NCBI RefSeq assembly: GCF_029872055.1
Contig: NZ_JARXNQ010000001.1
Span: 372,001-436,000 of the forward strand
Reading direction: 5' to 3'
DNA from: Sulfurimonas sp. C5
GTDB lineage: Bacteria; Campylobacterota; Campylobacteria; Campylobacterales; Sulfurimonadaceae
DNA length: 64,000 nt
The notes under the pieces were generated by a model that made no database searches, had not been told where the DNA came from, and worked only from the letters and a program-made list of their open reading frames with translations. Within the stretch, counting starts at the first letter, position 1, and every line of letters begins with the position of its first letter. This document shows, piece by piece, positions 26,441 to 33,600 of the stretch. Position numbers and translations under genes: made by a program.

Positions 26441-26511
26441 ACATAACATTTAAAATGAGCAATCAAAAAGCTGCCCCGAGTTTTTGATTGGTCTCCTTTG
26501 GTTTGTTAAAT
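26441..26511 (-). repeat. attC site of integron cassette 1
   Basis: The inverse core ATTTAAC (26505-26511, minus strand) follows the gene by three bases. The site ends at core GTTATGT (26441-26447). The arms CAATCAAAAA and TTTTTGATTG form a 10-bp stem, then two unpaired bases and GAG/CTC pairing, as in the extrahelical bases of classical attC sites. The opening core at 27222-27228 is the exact complement of the inverse core. Confidence 0.9.
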
Positions 26512-26514
26512 TTC

Positions 26515-27207
26515 TCAATCTGGTGAAAATATTCTATGTATTATTTTTTCATTTTTCAGAATCTTTTTGGAAAATTCTTCTGAAAGAATGGATGGTTTAA
26601 ATAAAACTGTAACTAGAATGCGGTCTTTGGTAGTTACATTAGATGAGATACCTGATGGCGTATTTTCATTAATTGATTTTGGAGCTAAAACAATATTAAT
26701 CATTGACGTATATGGAATAGTTTGGTCATGAATAGTTAACTTGGATAAATATTTCATGATCGGAAGTCTTAAATCAACGTGAGCTAAAGCATTAGGAAGT
26801 AGCATTGCATCAAATGGAATTGAAATAGATATAGAGGGAAGAGGTCTCATTACCGCATTAGGTTCATCCAATGGATAGGTAAAAGGTGTGATTCCAATCA
26901 CTTCCATATGTAGTGCATCAATAGGAACTTTTCCAATATTTTTAATTGTTAGAACATTTTTCAAATCTTCTTGCAAAGTATTGGTATTAGTAAAATCAAA
27001 CTTTTTATTTTCTGTAATTATTTCAATTGCAGGGAGTTCTTTAACTAAACCCAATGAAATCTCATTTGATTGACGAGAAATTTTCAAAGCCTCTTCTGCC
27101 AAGCGATTACTGTTTTCAGCATTTTTTGTAGAAATATAAATTGTGAATAGACTCACAATAATACTAATTACAGCTAGCAAGAGTGTCAATTTTTCATTTT
27201 CTGTCAT
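26515..27207 (-). CDS. Integron cassette 1 protein: membrane-anchored protein, unknown
   Basis: No family recognised. The 230-residue product has one N-terminal span (about residues 6-26, KLTLLLAVISIIVSLFTIYI), a short helical stalk (ENSNRLAEEALKISRQSNEI) and a beta-rich remainder. The C-terminal domain should lie outside the cytoplasm or face it, depending on orientation. It is the cassette nearest the putative attI and promoter, so it is expected to be the best expressed and most recently acquired. AAAGGAAA precedes the ATG. Confidence 0.75.
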   Translation of the reverse strand: MTENEKLTLLLAVISIIVSLFTIYISTKNAENSNRLAEEALKISRQSNEISLGLVKELPAIEIITENKKFDFTNTNTLQEDLKNVLTIKNIGKVPIDALHMEVIGITPFTYPLDEPNAVMRPLPSISISIPFDAMLLPNALAHVDLRLPIMKYLSKLTIHDQTIPYTSMINIVLAPKSINENTPSGISSNVTTKDRILVTVLFKPSILSEEFSKKILKNEKIIHRIFSPD

Positions 27208-27221
27208 TAGTTTCCTTTTAG

Positions 27222-27289
27222 ATTTAACTATTTATTAGTAGTGCATTATATACAAGTTAGCTATAAAACTACTTAATATCGTATTATTT
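27222..27289 (-). promoter_or_regulatory. Putative attI insertion site and Pc promoter
   Basis: On the minus strand, cassette 1 opens with the consensus core GTTAAAT at 27222-27228 (GTTRRRY). About 17 bases before it is a TATAAT (27245-27250) that could be the -10 of the cassette promoter Pc, reading into the array; the -35 is weak. The core is not part of an attC here, so the flanking sequence is the attI side. Exact limits of attI and its second integrase-binding site cannot be fixed by eye. Confidence 0.5.
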
Positions 27290-27508
27290 AAAGTGTAATA
27301 CTATTAAGTTATGTTAAACATTCCAACTAAGGGGTTATAATATAAAAAGATGACAAATTGCAATATTTTATAACATATTTTAAAGATTTTTGTATCGTTT
27401 TTTATGTATAACTATTAACGTATATCTGTAATATCTTATCAAAATGTCAAGATATCAAGCAAAAATCGTAATAGTTTAGCAAAATGACAAATATATCAGG
27501 AGTAGATT
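27229..27508. other. AT-rich noncoding region between cassette 1 and the intI remnant
   Basis: This stretch of about 280 bases has no credible gene. It holds the putative Pc promoter on the minus strand and, near its right end, two related 18- to 19-bp direct repeats (CAAAATGTCAAGATATCA at 27440-27457 and CAAAATGACAAATATATCA at 27480-27498), 40 bp apart. A shorter GATGACAAATT lies near 27350. The repeats sit just before the intI ribosome site and could be integrase or regulator binding sites. Confidence 0.6.
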
Positions 27509-27607
27509 ATGGCAAAAAAATTACTTGATATTATGAGAGACAAAATACGATTTAAACATTACAGTATAAAAACAGAACAAAGTTATATAGGCTGGGCTAA
27601 GAGGTGA
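27509..27607 (+). pseudogene. Truncated integron integrase (intI remnant, 32 codons)
   Basis: The 32-residue product contains LLDIMRDKIRFKHYSIKTEQ and SYIGWAKR. This is the N-terminal SAM-like core-binding start of integron integrases (compare IntI1-type LLDQ..REAIR.KHYS.RTE.AYVHWIKRF). A good CAGGAG site and ATG are kept, and the frame stops at TGA exactly where the family continues with the phenylalanine after KR. The catalytic tyrosine-recombinase domain (Arg-His-Arg-Tyr) is absent, and only 23 bases separate the stop from the end of xth. Its orientation, divergent from the cassettes, is canonical. It is non-functional. Confidence 0.82.
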
Positions 27608-27617
27608 AATTAGGTAG

Positions 27618-27641
27618 TAGCACTATAGAATTATAGTGCTA
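27618..27641. terminator. Hairpin at the xth 3' end and intI remnant
   Basis: TAGCACTATA at 27618-27627 pairs perfectly with TATAGTGCTA at 27632-27641 around a four-base loop, ten base pairs in all. On the plus strand it is followed by ATTTT. It overlaps the xth stop codon and can act on both converging transcripts. It may be the scar where the rest of intI was lost. Confidence 0.6.
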
Positions 27642-28407
27642 TTTTAATTCCGACAGGGCAGTGATCTGAACCTTCGATGTAGTCAAGTATAAACGCGTCT
27701 TCCAGGTTTTCTGCCAAATCTTCAGAGATAAAAAAGTAATCAATTCTCCATCCAACATTTTTGAGTCTTGCATTGGCACGATACGACCACCAGCTGTATC
27801 TGTCTAATTCATCACCGTGAACATATCTGAAAGTATCTATATAGCCATGTTCTAAAAGTTTGTCGATCCAGGCACGCTCGATTGGCAGGAATCCTGATGT
27901 TTTAGAATTTGCCTTTGGATTTTTAAGGTCTATTTCACGGTGTGCGGTATTAACATCTCCGCAGATAATAATACTTTTACCTTCTTCTCTTAAACCCTCA
28001 CAATGTTCTAGAAATCTGTCGTAGAACTCCATTTTATAGTTTAGTCTGTCTTCATCTTTTTGACCGTTAGGAAAGTAGACATTAAAAAGCACTATGTCAT
28101 CAAAGTGTGTTTCAACAATACGTCCTTCATTTAAAAGGTCAATATGGTTCGCTGTTGATGTAAGGGTAGTTGATAAAGAAGTGTACGTTGCCGTACCGCT
28201 ATAACCTTTTTTCTCGGCTGGGTTGACATATCTTTCAAGGTAATTCTTTTCAAACATATTCTCAGGGATCTGATCTTCTAGTGCTTTGATTTCCTGAAAA
28301 CATACTATATCTGGATCTCTTTCATCTACCCATTTGAGGGCTTCTTTGTTTGCAACTGCACGGATACCGTTAACATTCCATGAAATTATTTCGATTGAAT
28401 CTGACAT
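27631..28407 (-). CDS. xth: Exodeoxyribonuclease III
   Basis: Xth is the AP endonuclease and 3'-phosphatase of base-excision repair. Characteristic motifs are SWNVNGIRAV, CFQEIKALEDQIPE, YFPNGQKDEDRLNYKMEFYD, ICGDVNTAHREIDLKNPKAN, RYSWWSYRANARLKNVGWRI (then DYF) and the terminal GSDHCPVGI. All catalytic acidic residues and the final His of the family are present. At 258 residues it is full length. It directly borders the integron on the right. Confidence 0.96.
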   Translation of the reverse strand: MSDSIEIISWNVNGIRAVANKEALKWVDERDPDIVCFQEIKALEDQIPENMFEKNYLERYVNPAEKKGYSGTATYTSLSTTLTSTANHIDLLNEGRIVETHFDDIVLFNVYFPNGQKDEDRLNYKMEFYDRFLEHCEGLREEGKSIIICGDVNTAHREIDLKNPKANSKTSGFLPIERAWIDKLLEHGYIDTFRYVHGDELDRYSWWSYRANARLKNVGWRIDYFFISEDLAENLEDAFILDYIEGSDHCPVGIKIAL

Positions 28408-28519
28408 TTTTTGCCTTTTGTAAAGTTATATAAAATGAGTTTTATTCAGAAGAATTATATTGAAAGAAAGCATCAAAGGTGCGCGAGCCTTCTGCTGAAG
28501 AAAACGCAGAGTTATCGCA

Positions 28520-28543
28520 GCTAAAGAAATTACTTTCTTTAGC
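28520..28543 (-). terminator. Hairpin downstream of the sdh operon
   Basis: GCTAAAGAAA (28520-28529) pairs with TTTCTTTAGC (28534-28543) around a four-base loop, 15 bases after the stop codon of sdhE on the minus strand. There is no long T tail, so it may act as an mRNA 3' end stabiliser as much as a terminator. Confidence 0.5.
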
Positions 28544-28558
28544 GTACTAAATAGTGTC

Positions 28559-29440
28559 TTATACGAAGTCTACTTTAGCAACGTGGTGTTTTAAACCAAG
28601 CTCAGCTGGTGTACAACCAAGAGCAAGACCTAACATTTGTTGCATATGAAGTACAGGAAGTTGTACTTCACGACCGATTGCTTCAGAAGCATGGTGCGTT
28701 TGAGTATCTAGTTTTAAGTGACATAATGGACATGGAGTTACCATCCAGTCAGCATCACCGTCCATAGCACCTGCAATTGCATTACCAGTTAAAATAGCTG
28801 CAGTTTTTGGAGCTTGAAGCTCAACGTGGAAACCACAACATTTGTTTTTCTCTTCGTAATCAACATTTTGACCACCACATGCGATGATTAAGTCATCTAA
28901 TGAAGTAGGGCGGTATGCTGATTCTGGAGTTTTGTGAGTTTCATTTTGAAGCTCTGATGGACGAATATTGTGACATCCATAAAAAGGTGCAATGTTAAAT
29001 TGGCTAAGTGGTGTAACAACCATCTCTTTAATTTTATCTAGACCAAAGTCATCAATGATAGCATATAAGAAGTGAGTGATTTGTGAAGTACCTTTGTACT
29101 CTAAACCAACTTCAGCAAGCTTTTCATTTACTTTAGCTTTTAATTCAGAATTATTGTCTAGTTTATGTTTTGTCATAGCTGTATTTAATTGACACGTATT
29201 ACAGATAGTAACCATTGTAAGACCGTGTTTTTCAGCATATGCAATATTTCTAGCATTTAAAACTAGAGATAAAAATTCATCATAATCTTGTAAGTGTGAA
29301 GCTCCACAACAAGAAGCTTCTGTTAATTCAACTAGCTCAATACCAAGTTTATCAGCAACAGCTAAAGTTGACATCATTTGCTCTGGTGTACTTTGTTTAG
29401 CAGTACAACCAGTAAAAAGTGCATATCTTAATTTTTCCAT
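28559..29440 (-). CDS. sdhE: Type-E succinate dehydrogenase / fumarate reductase, CCG-domain subunit
   Basis: This 293-residue protein resembles HdrB of heterodisulfide reductase and the SdhE/MfrE subunit of Campylobacter and Wolinella. It has two cysteine-rich CCG domains (CCGASHLQDYDE with CNTCQLN; then CCGFHVELQAP with CPLCHLKLD), which hold Fe-S centres and link the complex to the quinone pool. It lacks transmembrane helices; amphipathic helices probably give membrane contact. It is the last gene of the sdhA-sdhB-sdhE operon, 11 bases downstream of sdhB. Confidence 0.88.
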   Translation of the reverse strand: MEKLRYALFTGCTAKQSTPEQMMSTLAVADKLGIELVELTEASCCGASHLQDYDEFLSLVLNARNIAYAEKHGLTMVTICNTCQLNTAMTKHKLDNNSELKAKVNEKLAEVGLEYKGTSQITHFLYAIIDDFGLDKIKEMVVTPLSQFNIAPFYGCHNIRPSELQNETHKTPESAYRPTSLDDLIIACGGQNVDYEEKNKCCGFHVELQAPKTAAILTGNAIAGAMDGDADWMVTPCPLCHLKLDTQTHHASEAIGREVQLPVLHMQQMLGLALGCTPAELGLKHHVAKVDFV

Positions 29441-29451
29441 ATTATTGTCTC

Positions 29452-30426
29452 CTAAAACTTCGCAGTTGTAGATGATTTAACAAGTGTTTTAATCTCATCC
29501 ATATTGTCTGATTTTGGTAATTGCCATGGCATTGGGATCTTACCTTTTGTAAACATTTTGAATGCTACCGGTAAGTGTTTAACGATTGCCGGACCTTCAG
29601 AATAAAGTACTAAGCCACCTTCATCAAGTACACCGCGTTTTGCAATCGAGTGGATAAATCCAACTGCGTGACGTGTAGCAACATTAGATTCTGCTTTTCC
29701 TTCTTGGAAAAGTTTTTGGTGAAGTTTAGTGATTTTACCGATTGGATCAATCTCTTTAGGACAAACTTCTTTACATTCGAAACATTTAACACAGTCCCAA
29801 ACACCTTGACCCATTTGATTAACATCCATAAGTCTAGACTCAGATTCATCACGAACATCAGCTTCAAATCTGTATGCAGCAGCGAATGCAGCAGGACCAA
29901 AGAAGTCATCATTTACTTCAACTACAGGACAAGCATAATGACAAGCACCACATTGGATACAAAGATCAGCTTCATCAAGTGCTTCAGCATCGTGAGGTGA
30001 TACAAGGTTTTCAATCTCAGGAGCTTCATCAACATCTGTTACAACATATGGTGTTACAGCAGCGTGTTTGTCCCAGAAGTCAGCTTTGTCGATAACCATA
30101 TCTTTAATAGCACGTTTTTTGCTTAACGGCTCAAGAACAAGTTCATTTCCGAAAAGCTCAACCATATCGTTCATACTTTCTTTACAAGCAAGAGTAGAGC
30201 GACCGTTTACTTTAATAGCACACGCACCACAGATACCGTGACGGCAAGATCTTCTATAAGAGAAACTTCCATCGTGATCCCATTTGATTCTGTTTAAAAT
30301 ATCTAAAACAACCTCTTCAGAAGTTACTTCCATTTCATAATCGTCATAATATGGAAGGTAATCCTCTTCAGCATTGAAGCGGAATACTTTAAACTTTACT
30401 TTTTGTGTAGTAATTGTATGTTCCAT
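29452..30426 (-). CDS. sdhB: Succinate dehydrogenase / fumarate reductase iron-sulfur subunit
   Basis: The N-terminal [2Fe-2S] domain has Cys61, Cys66, Cys69 and Cys81 (CRHGICGAC then C). The second motif CIQCGACHYACP (Cys156, 159, 162, 166) is a [4Fe-4S] site. The third site reads CVKCFECKEVCP with Cys212, Cys215, Cys218 and Cys222. In E. coli FrdB/SdhB the position of Cys215 is Val or Ile and the cluster is [3Fe-4S]. With a cysteine there, a second [4Fe-4S] cluster is predicted, as proposed for type-E enzymes. The 324-residue length reflects an extended C-terminus. Confidence 0.92.
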   Translation of the reverse strand: MEHTITTQKVKFKVFRFNAEEDYLPYYDDYEMEVTSEEVVLDILNRIKWDHDGSFSYRRSCRHGICGACAIKVNGRSTLACKESMNDMVELFGNELVLEPLSKKRAIKDMVIDKADFWDKHAAVTPYVVTDVDEAPEIENLVSPHDAEALDEADLCIQCGACHYACPVVEVNDDFFGPAAFAAAYRFEADVRDESESRLMDVNQMGQGVWDCVKCFECKEVCPKEIDPIGKITKLHQKLFQEGKAESNVATRHAVGFIHSIAKRGVLDEGGLVLYSEGPAIVKHLPVAFKMFTKGKIPMPWQLPKSDNMDEIKTLVKSSTTAKF

Positions 30427-30435
30427 AGGTTATCC

Positions 30436-32148
30436 TTAGTAGTTTCTTGCTTTTAGTTCGTGTTTGCCAAGAACAACATCCATATAGTCTAAAGAGATGT
30501 CTCCATTCTCATCCATATATGCCATTGTGTGTTTTAACCAGTCTTGATCGTCACGCTCTTGGAAATCTTCTCTATAGTGAGCACCACGGCTCTCTTTACG
30601 AGGAAGTGCAGATTCAACGATGAATAGTGAGTAGTCTAACATATGACCAAGCTCAATAGCTTCTTGCAGCTCAGTGTTGAATACTTTAGATTTGTCTTTA
30701 ATACGAATATTTTTAAATCTTGCTCTTAGCTCTTTTACTGTTGCAATTGCAGCTTTGATAGTTTCTTCAGTTCTGAATGCACCAGCGTTTGCAGTCATAG
30801 CTTGTTGCAGTTCTTCACGAATTTGAGTAACTGTTTCGTCACCGTTATTGTTAATGATGAAATCAACTTCAGCTAAAGCAGTTGCAGCATCTTCTTCAGT
30901 TGCTTTACGTAAAAGGATGCTATCGATCTCTTCAACCATTGTTTTACCAACGTAACGACCAAATAGAAGTGCTTCAAGAACAGAGTTTGCACCAAGACGG
31001 TTTGCACCGTGAACAGATACACAAGAACACTCACCAGCTGCATAGAAACCTTCGATGAATTCGTCGTTGTTTTTACGAACATTACCAGCGATATTTACCG
31101 GAATACCACCCATAGAGTAGTGTGCCGTTGCAGAAATTAGGATTGGTTCTTTGATCATGTCTAAACCTAAGAATGTGATAGCAAGTTCACGTAATTCAGG
31201 AAGTTTTTGCATAATAAGGTCTTTACCAAGGTGTGTTACATCTAAATACACAGCATCTTTTCTTGGACCAACACCGCGACCTTCTCTGATCTCGTTTAAG
31301 ATAGCACGAGATACAACGTCACGAGAAGCAAGCTCTAAAGCATTAGGAGCATATTTTTCCATGAAACGCTCACCTTTAGAGTTGAATAGACGTCCACCTT
31401 CACCACGAGCAGCTTCAGAGATTAAAACACCGTTTCCTGAAAGTCCAGACGGGTGGAATTGTACGAATTCCATATCTTCTAGAGGAATACCGTGACGAGC
31501 AACGATAGAAAGACCGTCACCTGTATTTGCGTGAGCATTAGAGTTGATTTTGTAACATCTAGCATATCCACCAGTAGCGAACATTACAGATTTTGCATTG
31601 AAGATAGCCATTTGCATGTCACGGATATTAAATGCTACAACACCAGATACTTTTCCATCTTTATAGATGATATCTGCTGCATACCATTCATCCCAGAATT
31701 GAACACCTGAACGGAATGCTTGCTCATAAATAGTTTGTAATAATGTAAGACCTGTTCTGTCTTTTGCAAAACATGCACGTGGAGAAGATTGTCCACCAAA
31801 AGGTCTTTGAGCAATTTTACCATCTTCAGTACGGCTAAATGCTGCACCCATTCTCTCTGCCCAACGGATAGTTTCAGGCGCATTTTTACACATAAATTCA
31901 ACAGCATCTTGGTCCGCTAAATAGTCAGCACCTTTTACAGTGTCAAATTCGTGAAGTTCAACGCTATCAGCATCGCTAAATGCAGCGTTAACACCACCTT
32001 GAGCAGCACCTGAGTGGCTTCTTAGTGGGTGAAGTTTTGTAATTACAGCAACTTTTTTGCCTGCGTTTTGCAGTTCTCTTGCTGCCGCACATCCTGCCAG
32101 ACCTGCACCAACAACAACTGCATCGTAAGTATAAATAGGAATACTCAT
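30436..32148 (-). CDS. sdhA: Succinate dehydrogenase / fumarate reductase flavoprotein subunit, cytoplasmic type
   Basis: The 570-residue protein binds FAD covalently through the His in RSHSGAAQGG (His45) after the dinucleotide motif VVVGAGLAGCAAA. Catalytic segments QFHPSG, SEAARGEGG and GECSCVSVHGANRLGANSVL are present. In Wolinella and Campylobacter the related periplasmic MfrA has a twin-arginine signal peptide. Here the protein starts MSIPIYTYDAVVVG, without one, and AAGGGAAA just before the ATG fixes this start. The enzyme is thus placed in the cytoplasm, where it could act in either the oxidative or reductive TCA direction. Confidence 0.93.
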   Translation of the reverse strand: MSIPIYTYDAVVVGAGLAGCAAARELQNAGKKVAVITKLHPLRSHSGAAQGGVNAAFSDADSVELHEFDTVKGADYLADQDAVEFMCKNAPETIRWAERMGAAFSRTEDGKIAQRPFGGQSSPRACFAKDRTGLTLLQTIYEQAFRSGVQFWDEWYAADIIYKDGKVSGVVAFNIRDMQMAIFNAKSVMFATGGYARCYKINSNAHANTGDGLSIVARHGIPLEDMEFVQFHPSGLSGNGVLISEAARGEGGRLFNSKGERFMEKYAPNALELASRDVVSRAILNEIREGRGVGPRKDAVYLDVTHLGKDLIMQKLPELRELAITFLGLDMIKEPILISATAHYSMGGIPVNIAGNVRKNNDEFIEGFYAAGECSCVSVHGANRLGANSVLEALLFGRYVGKTMVEEIDSILLRKATEEDAATALAEVDFIINNNGDETVTQIREELQQAMTANAGAFRTEETIKAAIATVKELRARFKNIRIKDKSKVFNTELQEAIELGHMLDYSLFIVESALPRKESRGAHYREDFQERDDQDWLKHTMAYMDENGDISLDYMDVVLGKHELKARNY

Positions 32149-32280
32149 TAAATTTCCCTTCGTATAAAGAACTAAAATAATGCTGATTATATCGCAAATA
32201 GACTTATGCTAGATTAAATAAGGGTTATATGAAAAAGAAGATGAAGAATGTTACGATTTTGGACACTAGAGAATCATGTG

Positions 32281-33516
32281 TTACGATAATTCTCTTTGTG
32301 CCATATCTCTTGTTTGAAATATTTTGTTTTTTCCTGTTGTTTTTGCGTAATTTAGAATATCTTTAGCTTGCTTGATGGCTTCGTCTAATGCAGTGTTGTT
32401 TGGTTTAATAATATGACCACCTGTCACAGTAATACGCTCTGTTCCAACATTAGGTACATTGAATTTGAGATCAGCAATACTTTCTCTAATTAGATCCGCA
32501 TCTTTAAAACATTGTTCTTTTGATGGACGAGATAAGATAATAGTGTACTGATTATAATCAGTTCTAGCAATTACATCAACAGGTTGTTCATATAGAGATA
32601 TAGTGTAAGCAATCTTTTTAAGTATTGACTGAGTAATATCTTGAGGATATGGTCTATGTGTTTTTGAAAAGTTGTCAACATCAAACACTGTTACAGATGT
32701 AAAATTACTGTCTTTTAAACCTTTTTTATGAGAGTAAGAATTTAACATACCTTTATAGTTATTTATACCTGTTACTTTATCAAGCATTGTAGGGTTGTCG
32801 TTTGATACTGTTTTTCTGTTCATTCTTAAAGCAATAGCATCTGCTTCTACAGAGAAAATTTCATACCCCTTCGTGTCTTTATCAACTTGATATAAAAATG
32901 CAATATCATTATAAATTTTATTGAGTCTGCTTCTATACCAAAAAGTTAATAGTGCTACTATAAGGAAAAGAGAAAGTGATACTGTTTTAATAACAGAAAA
33001 TTTTCCTTCATCATATTGAAGATGTTTTAAAAGCATATGGTCGATATGATGAAGAACCTTATTTAATGAAATGTCTAGAGCCTCTTTTGCATCAAGCTCT
33101 TTTTGAGTTTGATATGAATATTGTTTGTTTTTTAGAATATCTTCATAATAAACATGCGCAGCATTGTTGAAATTATCAATCAGTTTTGACAGAAGATTTA
33201 GATCGTTATTATATTCATTCGCATTACCTACGAGATATTGCTCTGTAAAGTTATATTTGTATATAACTTTTAACTTATCGATATCTTGTTGTAGACGAGT
33301 ACTTTTACCATTAAACTGAATCAGTGCCAATTCTATATCGTTTTTATCCAATTGTGCCAGCTTTTGAACTACATCTTTTTGTTTTTCAAGGTTGTTAACC
33401 TTCTGTATAGACATATCGTGTTCGAAAACAAACAGTACTAAAACCGATATCATCAAAAATAAAAACAGAAGATAGGTTTTTATACTGTTGAAGATTTTTT
33501 TGATTGAACTTTTCAT
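32281..33516 (-). CDS. Membrane protein with degenerate GGDEF domain
   Basis: Two membrane spans, at about residues 12-31 and 180-198, bracket a helical periplasmic region of about 150 residues. The C-terminal half has the fold of a GGDEF domain (VTVFDVDNFSKTHRPYPQDI as the first strand and helix), but the active-site motif is ARTDYNQYTIIL instead of the usual R-W-G-G-[DE]-E-F. DYNQY at residues 320-324 lacks both glycines and the metal-binding acidic pair. The RxxD inhibitory site is also missing. The product cannot be a diguanylate cyclase and is probably a nucleotide sensor or scaffold. Confidence 0.78.
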   Translation of the reverse strand: MKSSIKKIFNSIKTYLLFLFLMISVLVLFVFEHDMSIQKVNNLEKQKDVVQKLAQLDKNDIELALIQFNGKSTRLQQDIDKLKVIYKYNFTEQYLVGNANEYNNDLNLLSKLIDNFNNAAHVYYEDILKNKQYSYQTQKELDAKEALDISLNKVLHHIDHMLLKHLQYDEGKFSVIKTVSLSLFLIVALLTFWYRSRLNKIYNDIAFLYQVDKDTKGYEIFSVEADAIALRMNRKTVSNDNPTMLDKVTGINNYKGMLNSYSHKKGLKDSNFTSVTVFDVDNFSKTHRPYPQDITQSILKKIAYTISLYEQPVDVIARTDYNQYTIILSRPSKEQCFKDADLIRESIADLKFNVPNVGTERITVTGGHIIKPNNTALDEAIKQAKDILNYAKTTGKNKIFQTRDMAQRELS

Positions 33517-33600
33517 ATCATATTTCCCAAAAATGTTATAATATCATCACTTATTCTATATCGATAGAAGTTAATATATCCTTAATATAAAGAAGATTTT

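Larger units (their letters stand above)
23218..27607. mobile_element. Chromosomal integron: six gene cassettes, putative attI and truncated integrase
   Basis: Six minus-strand genes are each followed by a 68-72 bp attC-like site with outer TAAC/GTTA boxes and inner inverted repeats. For cassettes 1-4 and 6 the 7-bp core opening the cassette is the exact reverse complement of the inverse core after its own gene; cassette 5 differs at one base. This is what is expected of circular cassettes inserted by an integron integrase. A noncoding region of about 280 bp lies to the right of cassette 1, followed by a divergent, 32-codon intI remnant. Flanking genes are usp on the left and xth on the right. 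Confidence 0.9.

Noticed and set aside
23218-26511. Repeated 68-72 bp elements considered as a CRISPR array
   Set aside because: Copies differ in the arms and are separated by whole genes of 231-861 bases, not by 30-40 bp spacers, and the core complementarity is that of attC sites.
23218-26511. Same repeats considered as REP elements or plain terminators
   Set aside because: Terminators or REPs would not show the exact pairing between the core opening each cassette and the inverse core at its end.
27509-27607. intI remnant taken as a functional small protein
   Set aside because: It is a clean N-terminal fragment of an integrase and lacks the recombinase domain.
32229-32366. Possible 45-codon plus-strand gene (MKKKMKNVTILDTRESCVTI) with AGGG upstream
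   Set aside because: Most of it runs antisense through the end of the GGDEF-like gene, and the sequence has no recognisable feature.
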